DNA of 64,000 bases, taken from NCBI RefSeq assembly GCF_026241315.1, contig NZ_JAPHNA010000002.1, positions 62,001-126,000 on the forward strand, read 5' to 3'. This document shows, in pieces, positions 19,443-28,380 of the stretch. The notes under the pieces were generated by a model. It was not told the origin of the DNA and did no database searches. It worked only from the letters and a program-made list of their open reading frames with translations. The position numbers and the translations under genes were made by a program. The stretch comes from Campylobacter sp. MIT 21-1684 (GTDB lineage Bacteria; Campylobacterota; Campylobacteria; Campylobacterales; Campylobacteraceae). Positions within the stretch are counted from its first letter, which is position 1. Each line of letters begins with the position of its first letter.

Positions 19443-21287
19443 ATGAAAACACTGCGTTTAACAACAACACAAGCTCTCGTGCAATTTTTAAAATCTCAAT
19501 ATCTTTCTGTTAATGGCAAAGAAGAGCGACTTTTTTATGGAGGTTTTGGGATATTTGGGCACGGCAATGTAACTTGTTTGGCAGAATCCTTGTATGATGC
19601 AAGAGAAGAATTGCCGACATACAGAGGTCAAAATGAACAGTCTATGGCTTTGGCAGCACTTGGATTTACAAAAGCAAAAAACAGAAAACAGATAATGTTT
19701 GTAAGCTCTTCAATAGGTCCGGGCGCTACTAATATGATTACAGCTTGTGGAGTCGCTTATACGAATTCTTTGCCTCTTTTAGTATTGGCTGGAGATTATT
19801 TCCATAACAGATTTTCTACTCCCGTATTACAACAGATTGAACAAAATTATGATTCCACAGCATCTGCAAATGACTGCTTTAAACCTATAGTAAAGTATTG
19901 GGATAGAATTACCATCCCAGAACAACTCTTGCACAGCCTCCCTCTTGCTCTTGAAACTCTTTTAAATCCTGCAACTTGCGGACCTGTCTTTCTTGGGCTT
20001 TGTCAAGATACTCAAGCTCAAGCTTTTGATTTTCCTCTGACTTTTTTAGAAAAAAGAGTCCATCATATACCAAGACAAAGAGCTGATAGAGAAAAATTAC
20101 AGCAGGCTGCAAGACTGATAATTCAAAATAAAAAAATTGTCATTTTAGCAGGTGCCGGGGTTATTTATTCAGAAGCACAAGAAGAACTTTTGCAGTTTTC
20201 ACAAAGCTTACAAATTCCTTTTGTAACGACTGCAAGTGCAAAATCTCTTTGTAAGCATAATGAAAAATACAATATTGGTCCTGTCGGAATTTTGGGCTCA
20301 CAATCAGCTAATGATTTGTTAAAAGAGAGTGATTGTGTTGTAGTTATAGGAAGTAGATTGCAGGATTTTACCACTGCTTCTTGGACAAATTTCAATCAAA
20401 ATACAAAGCTGATTACTATAAATACTTGTAGTCTTGATGCAATCAAACATCAAAGTTTGGCATTATGCTCTGATGCTAAAGAGGCTTTAAAAGAATTACT
20501 CCCTTTGTGTAAAAACTATAAAGCCGATACAAATTTTTTAGACTTAGCATTTGAAAAGAAGAGAAATTACGATGTGTATATTAGTCAAAGATGTGAAAGC
20601 AAAGGAGAGCTTTTAAGCTATGCAAATGTTATTGGTTGTCTTAATACTCTTGTTAATGAAAAAGATAAAATAGTTCTTGCAGCTGGCGGCTTACCGGGGG
20701 AATTTAATACCTTATGGAAAAACTTAGCCTTTGGTTCTATTGATCACGAATATGGTTTTTCTTGTATGGGGTATGAAATTTCCGGTGGTTACGGTTGTGC
20801 TATTGCTCATAAAGAAGGCGATACTATCGTATTGTGTGGAGATGGTTCTTATATGATGCTTAATAGTGAGTTATATTCTTCGGTATTAACGGGGGATAAA
20901 ATGATCATACTTGTTTGCGACAATGAAGGCTATGCGGTTATTAACCGTTTGCAAGTACATCAAGGTGGAGAGCCTTTTAACAATCTTATCAAAGATTGCA
21001 AAAGAACAAGGGAAGCATTTATGATAGATTTTGTCGCTCACGCGAAAAGTTTAGGTGCTAATGGTGGTTTTGCCTCTACCTTAGAAGAATTTCAAGCTCT
21101 TTTTAAGGAGGCAAGAGAGAGTAAAGAAAGTTTCGTTATTCATATTAAAGTCTCTGCTTATGATTGGACTGAATATTCAAATACTTGGTGGGAAGTTGGA
21201 GTCCCTGAAGTAAGCCATAAAGAGAGCATAATTCAAGCAAGAAAAAACTATGAAATGCAAAGTCTCAAGCAAAGAAAGGGAATATGA
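19443..21287 (+). CDS. iolD: 3D-(3,5/4)-trihydroxycyclohexane-1,2-dione hydrolase IolD
   Basis: A 614-residue thiamine-diphosphate enzyme that opens the inositol-derived ring to 5-deoxyglucuronate. The N-terminal domain has the catalytic glutamate in YRGQNEQSMA (E65); the middle domain follows; the C-terminal domain has the ThDP/Mg motif starting at GDGSYMMLNSEL and ending VCDNEGYAVINRLQ. Acetolactate synthase is the nearest alternative family, but FYGGFGIFGHGNV and the context with iolE and iolG decide for IolD. Nine bases separate it from the ATPase gene. Confidence 0.9.
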   Translation: MKTLRLTTTQALVQFLKSQYLSVNGKEERLFYGGFGIFGHGNVTCLAESLYDAREELPTYRGQNEQSMALAALGFTKAKNRKQIMFVSSSIGPGATNMITACGVAYTNSLPLLVLAGDYFHNRFSTPVLQQIEQNYDSTASANDCFKPIVKYWDRITIPEQLLHSLPLALETLLNPATCGPVFLGLCQDTQAQAFDFPLTFLEKRVHHIPRQRADREKLQQAARLIIQNKKIVILAGAGVIYSEAQEELLQFSQSLQIPFVTTASAKSLCKHNEKYNIGPVGILGSQSANDLLKESDCVVVIGSRLQDFTTASWTNFNQNTKLITINTCSLDAIKHQSLALCSDAKEALKELLPLCKNYKADTNFLDLAFEKKRNYDVYISQRCESKGELLSYANVIGCLNTLVNEKDKIVLAAGGLPGEFNTLWKNLAFGSIDHEYGFSCMGYEISGGYGCAIAHKEGDTIVLCGDGSYMMLNSELYSSVLTGDKMIILVCDNEGYAVINRLQVHQGGEPFNNLIKDCKRTREAFMIDFVAHAKSLGANGGFASTLEEFQALFKEARESKESFVIHIKVSAYDWTEYSNTWWEVGVPEVSHKESIIQARKNYEMQSLKQRKGI

Positions 21288-22187
21288 ATGAATGATGAAA
21301 TTGGCGTTAAAATAGCTATTTCTCCTATTGCTTGGAGTAATGATGATCTTAGAGAACTTGGTGGAGAAACAAGTTTGCAGACTTTTTTAGATGATGCGAA
21401 AAATATAGGTTTTGACGGGGTTGAATTAGGCAGTAAATTTCCAAACGATAAAAAAGAACTCAAAAGCATTTTAAAAGATTATAACTTAGAGCTTGCAGGA
21501 GGTTGGTTTAGTGGAAATTTATTGATAAATTCTTTAGAAGAGGAAAAAGAAAATTTACTTAAAGAAATAGAAAGAAGAGTTTTTAATGGATGTTCAAATA
21601 TAGTGTATGCTGAATGTTCAAATACTATTCAAGGAAAAGCTATTTCTTTAAGTAAAAAACCGATTTTAAGCAATGATGAAATGAAAAAGTATGCTGAAAA
21701 ATATTCCATTTTGCACGACTTTGTCAAACAAAATGGGGTAACACTTGCTTATCATCATCATATGGGAACTATTATACAAACAGCACAAGAGGTGGATTTA
21801 TTTTTACGGTATTGCTCAAAAGAAGTAGGGCTTACTTTTGACACAGGACATTTTTATTTTGCTGGGGCTCATCCTCTTTACGAATTGCAAAAACATACAG
21901 AGAGAATTTATCATATACATTTGAAAGATGTTAGAGAAAATATTAAAAGGCAATGTTTGCAAAAGGATTGTAATTTCTTGGAAGCAGTACTTGAAGGAAT
22001 TTTTACAACGCCCGGTAATGGGGCGATTGACTTTTGTAGCATTATAGAATGCTTAAAAGAAAACAAATATAGCGGGTGGATTGTGATAGAAGCCGAGCAG
22101 GATCCAAGAAAAGCAGACCCTTTTGAGTACTCTCAAGCTGCTTTTGAATTTATACAAGGTTTATTGCAAGAGAAAGACAAAAAATGA
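21288..22187 (+). CDS. iolE: Inosose dehydratase IolE
   Basis: A 299-residue TIM-barrel protein of the xylose isomerase/AP endonuclease fold. It dehydrates scyllo-inosose to the trihydroxycyclohexane-dione that is the IolD substrate. The N-terminus VKIAISPIAWSNDDL is diagnostic of IolE. Metal-site candidates are visible in YHHHMGT, FDTGHFYF and HIHLKDVR. The ATG starts directly after the iolD stop, so they are coupled. Confidence 0.9.
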   Translation: MNDEIGVKIAISPIAWSNDDLRELGGETSLQTFLDDAKNIGFDGVELGSKFPNDKKELKSILKDYNLELAGGWFSGNLLINSLEEEKENLLKEIERRVFNGCSNIVYAECSNTIQGKAISLSKKPILSNDEMKKYAEKYSILHDFVKQNGVTLAYHHHMGTIIQTAQEVDLFLRYCSKEVGLTFDTGHFYFAGAHPLYELQKHTERIYHIHLKDVRENIKRQCLQKDCNFLEAVLEGIFTTPGNGAIDFCSIIECLKENKYSGWIVIEAEQDPRKADPFEYSQAAFEFIQGLLQEKDKK

Positions 22188-23350
22188 AAAAATATGGCAT
22201 AGGTGTTATTGGTATGGGTTGGATGGGTGAAACTCACAGCAGTGCTTATATTAATTACAAAATAAAATTTGCTCATACAGGCATAATTCCAGAACTTATC
22301 ATTTGCAGTGAAATTTTACAAGAAAGGGCACAAAGGGCAAAAGAAAAATTTGGTTTTAAAACATATAGTACCTCTTGGAAAGATGTTGTTGATCACCCTG
22401 AAGTTGATATAGTCGATATTACCGCACCAAATTCTTTGCATTTAGAAATCATTGAATATTGTCTGCAAAAAAACAAACACATAAACTGCGAAAAACCTGT
22501 TGGTGCTTTTCCTCAAGAAACACTAAAAGCTTATGAGCTTAGTAAAAATTCAAATAAACAAAGTTTTGTTGGTTTTAATTATCGCTGGGCTCCTTTAGTT
22601 CAGTTTAGTAAGGAACTTATTTCAAGTGGAAAATTAGGAAAAATTCACCATTACAAAGGAAGTTTTTTTTCTTGCTATGCAGCTGATAAACTTGGAGCTT
22701 ATTCGTGGAGGTTTGAAAAAGAAAATGGCTTGGGCGCGATAAGCGATTTGCTTAGTCATAGCATTGATATGGCTCATTATTTAATCGGTGATATTAAAAG
22801 TGTCAGTGGGATTATGAAAACTTTTTTACACGAAAGACCTCTTGCTAAAGATGGACAAAGTCATTATGCAAAAGCAGATGAAAATGCTGAAAAGAAAGTT
22901 GTAACTAATGATGATTATGCAGGAGCTATGGTTAGTTTTAAAAATGGCTGTGAGGGTTTTATCGATGCTTCAAGAGTTTTTTATGGTCCAACTTCAAGAC
23001 ATTGTTTTGAAATTTTTGCAGAAAAAGGAAGTGTGAAATGGAATTTTGAAGAGATGAATGTTTTAGAAGTCTTCTTAAAAGAGGAAGAGGATGCTTTGAA
23101 TGGATACAGAAAAATTTATTCTTCGCCTAAACATCCTTATCATCAGTATTTCAATCCTTCTGATGGTTCAAGTTTGGGTTATGATGATTTAAAGGTAATT
23201 GAAATAGCCAATTTTTTAGAAAATATCTATAGTAATAAAATAATTCATCAAGCAGACTTTCTTTGTGCAGCTAAAGTCGCAAAGGTAATTGAGGCAATTA
23301 CACAATCAAATACAAGCAAAAAAGAAGAATTTGTGGGAGAAGTTGAATGA
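22184..23350 (+). CDS. Gfo/Idh/MocA-family dehydrogenase, second inositol-type oxidoreductase
   Basis: A 388-residue NAD(P)-dependent oxidoreductase. The Rossmann start is GVIGMGWMGETHS (8-20); the catalytic Lys is K104 in CEKPVG; GAISDLLSHSIDMAHYL supplies the Asp/His pair of the substrate site. It is longer than IolG in the same island. It may oxidise another inositol isomer such as scyllo-inositol, or oxidise the cyclic form of a sugar acid such as 5-deoxyglucuronate. It overlaps iolE and the following dehydratase gene by 4 bases each. Confidence 0.8.
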   Translation: MKKYGIGVIGMGWMGETHSSAYINYKIKFAHTGIIPELIICSEILQERAQRAKEKFGFKTYSTSWKDVVDHPEVDIVDITAPNSLHLEIIEYCLQKNKHINCEKPVGAFPQETLKAYELSKNSNKQSFVGFNYRWAPLVQFSKELISSGKLGKIHHYKGSFFSCYAADKLGAYSWRFEKENGLGAISDLLSHSIDMAHYLIGDIKSVSGIMKTFLHERPLAKDGQSHYAKADENAEKKVVTNDDYAGAMVSFKNGCEGFIDASRVFYGPTSRHCFEIFAEKGSVKWNFEEMNVLEVFLKEEEDALNGYRKIYSSPKHPYHQYFNPSDGSSLGYDDLKVIEIANFLENIYSNKIIHQADFLCAAKVAKVIEAITQSNTSKKEEFVGEVE

Positions 23351-25056
23351 AAAAGTTGAGAAGTTTAAGATGGTTTGAAAGGAATGATTTAAGAAGTTTT
23401 GGACACCGCTCCCGTGTTAATCAAATGGGGTATAGTCCAGAAGAATACATAGGCAAACCTATTATTGCTATTGTTAATACTTGGAATGAATTTAACACTT
23501 GTCATACCCATTTTAAAGAAAGAGTGGAGGATATTAAAAGGGGAGTATTGCAGGCAGGAGGTTTTCCATTAGAACTTCCTGTGATGAGCGTGGCAGAACA
23601 GCTTATGAAACCAACTTCAATGATGTTTCGTAATTTTTTAGCTATGGAAGTTGAAGAAATGCTTCGCGCTTTTCCTGTTGATGGAGCGGTTTTAATGGGA
23701 GGCTGTGATAAAACTACACCGGGTGTTTTAATGGGCGGATTTTCTTGCAATATACCTCTTATTTATATGCCAGCAGGGGCAATGTTAAGAGGAAATTATA
23801 GAGGGGAAGTTTTAGGAAGTGGGACGGATGTTTGGAAATATTGGGATTTAAAGCAGGCGGGATGTTTTTCAGAATGTGAATGGAAACAACTTGAAATGGG
23901 CATAGCAAGAAGTGCAGGAACGTGTATGACAATGGGAACTGCTGCTACTATGATGATAATGGCAGAGGCATTAGGGGTTTCTTTACCGGGTGCATCATCA
24001 ATACCTGCTGTGGATTCAAATCATCGTCGTATGGCTAGAGAATGTGGAGTGAGGATAGTAGCATTAGCAAAGGAAGATATAAAACCTTCAGATATTCTTA
24101 CAAGAGAATGCTTTGAAAATGCTATCATCACTTTAAATGCTACTAGTGGTTCTACAAATGCTATTATCCATCTTTTAGCACTTGCAAAAAGAGCTCACCT
24201 CTCTTTAAAACTTGATGATTTTGAAAACATTGGCAAGGATATTCCTTTACTCCTCAATCTTAAGCCTTCTGGAAAATATGTTATGGAAGATTTTTACTAT
24301 GCCGGTGGAATTTTAGCCTTGCAAAAAGTTTTGCAATCAAAACTGCATAATATTAATACAATCAATGGAAAAAAATTGTATGAAAATATTAAAGATGCTG
24401 AAGTATTTAATCCTGAAGTAATCTCTACTCTTGAAAAACCATTCAATAAAGAACCTTCCTTATCAGTACTCAAAGGCAATCTCTGTCCCAATGGTGCTAT
24501 TTTAAAACAATCTGCTTGTGAAAAGAGACTTTTAAAACATAGAGGCAAAGCTTTAGTTTATGAGGATATAGAAGAGCTTAAAGCAAATATTGATGATGAA
24601 ACGCTTTGTGTAGATGAAAATACTGTGCTTGTTTTGAAAAATGCTGGTCCAGTAGGTGCTCCGGGTATGCCAGAATGGGGGCAATTGCCAATTCCTAAAA
24701 AATTGCTGAAGCTTGGAGTGAAAGACATGATACGTATTTCTGATGCAAGAATGAGTGGAACAAGCTATGGAGCTTGTATTTTGCACGTTAGTCCTGAATC
24801 ATTCATAGGTGGAAATTTAGCATTGGTACGAACAGGAGATATTATCCATTTAGATGTAGAAAAAAGACTTTTAGAACTCTGTGTTGATGAAGCAGAACTT
24901 GCAGAGCGTCGAAAGGCTTATAAAGCGCCAAAAAGGGAGTATGAATCAGGTTATGTAAAACTTTACACTCAGTATGTTACTCAAGCTGATGAGGGGTGTG
25001 ATTTTGATTTTTTAAGCACAGGCAACAGAAAGAATCAAGAGCCAAGAATTTTTTAA
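23347..25056 (+). CDS. IlvD/Edd-family sugar-acid dehydratase
   Basis: A 569-residue Fe-S dehydratase closest in feel to L-arabinonate and xylonate dehydratases (RSLRWFERNDLRSFGHRSR at the N-terminus), not to housekeeping IlvD. Cluster ligands are C52, C120 (GGCDKTTPG) and C193 (AGTCMTMGT). GASSIPAVDSNHRR and MSGTSYGACILHVSPE are further family blocks. It removes water from C2/C3 of an aldonate to give a 2-keto-3-deoxy acid. No such step exists in the canonical inositol pathway. In this island the plausible substrate is 5-deoxyglucarate. Confidence 0.85.
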   Translation: MKKLRSLRWFERNDLRSFGHRSRVNQMGYSPEEYIGKPIIAIVNTWNEFNTCHTHFKERVEDIKRGVLQAGGFPLELPVMSVAEQLMKPTSMMFRNFLAMEVEEMLRAFPVDGAVLMGGCDKTTPGVLMGGFSCNIPLIYMPAGAMLRGNYRGEVLGSGTDVWKYWDLKQAGCFSECEWKQLEMGIARSAGTCMTMGTAATMMIMAEALGVSLPGASSIPAVDSNHRRMARECGVRIVALAKEDIKPSDILTRECFENAIITLNATSGSTNAIIHLLALAKRAHLSLKLDDFENIGKDIPLLLNLKPSGKYVMEDFYYAGGILALQKVLQSKLHNINTINGKKLYENIKDAEVFNPEVISTLEKPFNKEPSLSVLKGNLCPNGAILKQSACEKRLLKHRGKALVYEDIEELKANIDDETLCVDENTVLVLKNAGPVGAPGMPEWGQLPIPKKLLKLGVKDMIRISDARMSGTSYGACILHVSPESFIGGNLALVRTGDIIHLDVEKRLLELCVDEAELAERRKAYKAPKREYESGYVKLYTQYVTQADEGCDFDFLSTGNRKNQEPRIF

Positions 25057-25065
25057 GGAGAAAAA

Positions 25066-26076
25066 ATGAGACAGATTCGAATCGGAGTTTTTGGAACAGG
25101 GAGAATAGGAAAAATTCATATAAAAAATTTACTTAATCATCCACAAGTCATTTTGAAAGCAGTTTCTGATCCTTTTATTGATAAAGATTTTCTTTGTACT
25201 CTTAATGGAACCGTTTATAAAGAGAAAGATGAACTTTTACAAGACAATGAAATTGAAGCTGTTTTTATCTGCACACCAAGTGATACACATTATGAGCTTA
25301 TTAAAGAAGCTTTGAGAGCAAAAAAAGCTGTATTTTGTGAAAAGCCCATAGAGTTAGATTTAAATCGAATTTTAGAAATTAAGCAAATTCTTAAAGAAAC
25401 TCAAGGTTTTTTGCAAGTAGGTTTTAACAGACGCTTTGATGCAAATTTTCACCAAATAGCAAAACTTGTCAGCGAAGGTGAAGTAGGAGATATTATTCAA
25501 ATTCATATTATTTCAAGAGATTTTTCACCACCTTCAAAAGCCTATGTAGAAAGCTCTGGTGGAATATTTTTGGATATGAGCATTCACGATTTTGATATGC
25601 TTGCTTTTATTACAAAAAGTCAAGTAGAAGAAATATTCGTAAGCGGGAGAAACTTTGTTACAGACTATGATGATATAGATACAGCAACTATGACTTTGCA
25701 TCTTTCTAACGGTGCTTTAGCTGTGATTGAAAATTGCCGTCAAGCTGTTTATGGTTATGATCAACGCCTAGAGGTTTTTGGAAAGAAAGGACGGGTTTTT
25801 TGTGAGAATAAATATGAAAATTCAGTAACTTTGTGTAATTCCCGTAATCAAAACAGACAAAATCCTTTAGACTTTTTTTTGGAACGTTATATAGATTCGT
25901 ATAAAAATGAATTAGACGATTTTATCACTAATTTTTGCAATGGTAAGAAGCCAAGCGTTGGTATTGAGGAAAGCATACAATCAACTCTTGTAGCTTTAGC
26001 TGCTGCAAAGTCTCTACAAACAAAAAGTCTTGTTTGTATAGATGAGTTTAAAAAACAATATAAAATTGGAGAGTGA
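25066..26076 (+). CDS. iolG: Inositol 2-dehydrogenase IolG
   Basis: A 336-residue Gfo/Idh/MocA protein. Rossmann motif GVFGTGRIGKIH (7-18), catalytic K93 in CEKPIE, and GGIFLDMSIHDFDML in the active site. The stretch NCRQAVYGYDQRLEVFG is typical of IolG. It oxidises myo-inositol to scyllo-inosose with NAD. An AAGGAG site precedes the start, and the aldehyde dehydrogenase gene follows after 3 bases. Confidence 0.87.
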   Translation: MRQIRIGVFGTGRIGKIHIKNLLNHPQVILKAVSDPFIDKDFLCTLNGTVYKEKDELLQDNEIEAVFICTPSDTHYELIKEALRAKKAVFCEKPIELDLNRILEIKQILKETQGFLQVGFNRRFDANFHQIAKLVSEGEVGDIIQIHIISRDFSPPSKAYVESSGGIFLDMSIHDFDMLAFITKSQVEEIFVSGRNFVTDYDDIDTATMTLHLSNGALAVIENCRQAVYGYDQRLEVFGKKGRVFCENKYENSVTLCNSRNQNRQNPLDFFLERYIDSYKNELDDFITNFCNGKKPSVGIEESIQSTLVALAAAKSLQTKSLVCIDEFKKQYKIGE

Positions 26077-26079
26077 AGA

Positions 26080-27522
26080 ATGAATAAATATGACGGTTAT
26101 GATCTTTATATTAATGGAGAATTTGTAAGAGGCAAAGAGCAAAGTTTTGAGGTTATTAACCCTTGCAATGAAGAAATTTTAGGAACGATTTTTTCGGCTT
26201 CAAAAGAACAGATTAATGAGGCTATTGACACAGCCGATATTGCACTACAAACATACAAAGAGCTTGACACTTGGCAAAGGGCTGAAAAAATTCTTAAGGT
26301 TGCAGATTTTCTTAAAGAAAATATCGATGAAATTGCTACCATACTCACAAAAGAAACAGGAAAACCTCTTGCTCAAAGTAGGAGGGAAATTCATCTTGCT
26401 AAAGATCAGTTTATTTGGTTTAGCGAACAGACCAAAAGGATACAAGGAAAAATTCTACAAAGTAGGAATAAAAATACTCAAGTTTATATAAACTATGAGC
26501 CCATAGGGATAGTTGCTGCATTTTCTTCTTGGAATTTTCCTCTTTTGCTTAGTGCAAGAAAAATTGCTCCTGCTTTAGCAGCCGGTTGTCCTATTATTGT
26601 CCGTAGTTCAGATCTTACTCCTCTTGTTACAAAATGCCTTTTTAAAGCTTTACACAGAGCAGAATTTCCAAAAGGAATGGTGAGTCTTTTATGCGGAAAT
26701 GCTTCACTTATCTCTTCTCTTGTGATGAATGATACTCGTGTAAGAAAAATTTCTCTCACAGGTTCGACCTTTGTTGGACGACAAATGATTAAAGATTCAA
26801 GTATTACTTTAAAAAAAGTAACTATGGAGCTTGGAGGACACGCTCCTGTGATTATACACGAAGATGTAAATGTTGAAGAAGTTGCTGCTTTGTGTGTCAA
26901 AACAAAATTTGCAAATGCAGGACAAGTATGTGTTTCTCCGACTCGTTTTTATATCCATAGTAGCATTATGGATGAGTTTTGTGAATGTTTTAGAAAAGAA
27001 ACTTTAAAAATAAAACTTGGAAATGGCTTAGATGAAGATGTTGATATGGGTCCTTTAATCACAAAAAAGAGAGTAACAGAAATTGAAAGCTTCATCGAAA
27101 AAGCCAAAGAAAATAAAGGGCAGATTCTATGCGGCGGCAAAAGGGCAGAAGGTTTTACAAAAGGATATTTTTTTGAACCAACAGTCATTAGAGATTTACC
27201 TGACACTTCGCCTTTGCTTTGCGATGAAATTTTTGGTCCTATAGCTCTTTTGCAAAGTTTTTCTGCTCTTGAAGAAGTCTTTCAAAAAGCAAATAGTACA
27301 GAATACGCTCTAGCATCTTACAGCTTTACTACTTCACTTGAAAAAGCCCAACTCACTGCACAGAATCTAAGTTCAGGTATGGTAGGAATTAACAGCTTTG
27401 CTTTGGCTGCTGCTGAAATTCCTTTTGGAGGGATTAAAGCAAGTGGCTTTGGGAGAGAGAGCGGTGAAGAAGGAATGTATGAATATCTTCATTCAAAAAT
27501 CATTACTCAACAATATAAATAA
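26080..27522 (+). CDS. NAD(P)-dependent aldehyde dehydrogenase, semialdehyde type
   Basis: A 480-residue aldehyde dehydrogenase related to succinate and ketoglutarate semialdehyde dehydrogenases. N152 (FSSWNFP), E250 (MELGGHAP) and C284 (NAGQVCVSPTRF) form the active site, so it should make a free acid rather than a CoA ester. The usual VKPSE cofactor motif is VRSSDLTP here, replacing the ribose-binding Lys by R175. In the island it is the best candidate to oxidise the C1 aldehyde of 5-deoxyglucuronate; the other candidate is the Gfo/Idh protein at 22184. Confidence 0.82.
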   Translation: MNKYDGYDLYINGEFVRGKEQSFEVINPCNEEILGTIFSASKEQINEAIDTADIALQTYKELDTWQRAEKILKVADFLKENIDEIATILTKETGKPLAQSRREIHLAKDQFIWFSEQTKRIQGKILQSRNKNTQVYINYEPIGIVAAFSSWNFPLLLSARKIAPALAAGCPIIVRSSDLTPLVTKCLFKALHRAEFPKGMVSLLCGNASLISSLVMNDTRVRKISLTGSTFVGRQMIKDSSITLKKVTMELGGHAPVIIHEDVNVEEVAALCVKTKFANAGQVCVSPTRFYIHSSIMDEFCECFRKETLKIKLGNGLDEDVDMGPLITKKRVTEIESFIEKAKENKGQILCGGKRAEGFTKGYFFEPTVIRDLPDTSPLLCDEIFGPIALLQSFSALEEVFQKANSTEYALASYSFTTSLEKAQLTAQNLSSGMVGINSFALAAAEIPFGGIKASGFGRESGEEGMYEYLHSKIITQQYK

Positions 27523-27531
27523 AGATTTCAA

Positions 27532-28284
27532 ATGAATACTATTAAGAACAAATGGAGCAATAATAGCACAACTTTAAATGGCTGGATAAGTCTTAATAAT
27601 AATTTTAGTGCGGAAGTTATGGCTTATGCGGGATTTGATACTCTAACAGTAGATATGCAACACGGAATAAGTGAGTACTCTACACTTATTCCTATGCTCA
27701 CAAGCATACAAAGTACGAAAACTCCTGTTTTTGCTAGAATCCCTTGGCTTGAAGCTGGAGTGTTGATGAAAACTCTTGATGCTGGTGTAGATGGGATTAT
27801 TTGTCCTATGATTAACACGGCACAAGATGCACAAAAACTTGTTGAATGGTCAAGGTATCCTCCTTTAGGAAAAAGGAGTTTTGGTCCTCTTCGTGCAAAA
27901 TTTCTTAAAAAAAATTATTTTGAAAACTCAAATCAAGAAATTTGTGTTTTTGCTATGATTGAAACTAAGGAAGCTATAGCTAACCTTGATGACATTCTTA
28001 ATGTTAAAGGAATTGATGGAGTGTATATAGGACCTGCTGATTTATCAAGTTCTTTTGGAATTACCCCGAAATTTGATCAAGAAAATGAGACAATTTTGGA
28101 AAATATTTCTTTGATTTTACGCAAAACAAAGAGCCATAAGAAGTACGCAGGAATTCATAATCTTTCAGCTTTTTATGCGAAAAGAATGGCAAGACTTGGA
28201 TTTGATTTTGTAACTTTAGCTTCTGATCTCATTTTTATGTTTGAAGGAGCAAAGAATGCTATTAAAGAATTTCGCTTGAATTAA
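27532..28284 (+). CDS. HpcH/HpaI-family 2-keto-acid aldolase
   Basis: A 250-residue class II pyruvate aldolase. Family residues are H44 (VDMQHG), R69 (FARIPW), E144 (MIETKEA) and D170 (GPADLS), the last two being metal ligands. HpcH splits 4-hydroxy-2-oxoheptanedioate into pyruvate and succinate semialdehyde. A one-carbon-shorter substrate, 4-hydroxy-2-oxohexanedioate, would give pyruvate and malonate semialdehyde, the IolA substrate. This is the last gene of the operon, 9 bases after the aldehyde dehydrogenase. Confidence 0.87.
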   Translation: MNTIKNKWSNNSTTLNGWISLNNNFSAEVMAYAGFDTLTVDMQHGISEYSTLIPMLTSIQSTKTPVFARIPWLEAGVLMKTLDAGVDGIICPMINTAQDAQKLVEWSRYPPLGKRSFGPLRAKFLKKNYFENSNQEICVFAMIETKEAIANLDDILNVKGIDGVYIGPADLSSSFGITPKFDQENETILENISLILRKTKSHKKYAGIHNLSAFYAKRMARLGFDFVTLASDLIFMFEGAKNAIKEFRLN

Positions 28285-28351
28285 ATCTCATTTTTGAAAT
28301 CTTTTTATTTGGTTTTCGATGAATAGAGTTGCTTTAAATAAATATTTTTTC

Positions 28352-28357
28352 TATAAT
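28352..28357 (+). promoter_or_regulatory. -10 box before the methyltransferase gene
   Basis: TATAAT ends 23 bases before the ATG, with an AAAGG ribosome site in between. The methyltransferase pair therefore probably has its own promoter, separate from the inositol operon. Confidence 0.6.
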
Positions 28358-28380
28358 TTCTTTATTTAAGAAAGGTACAA

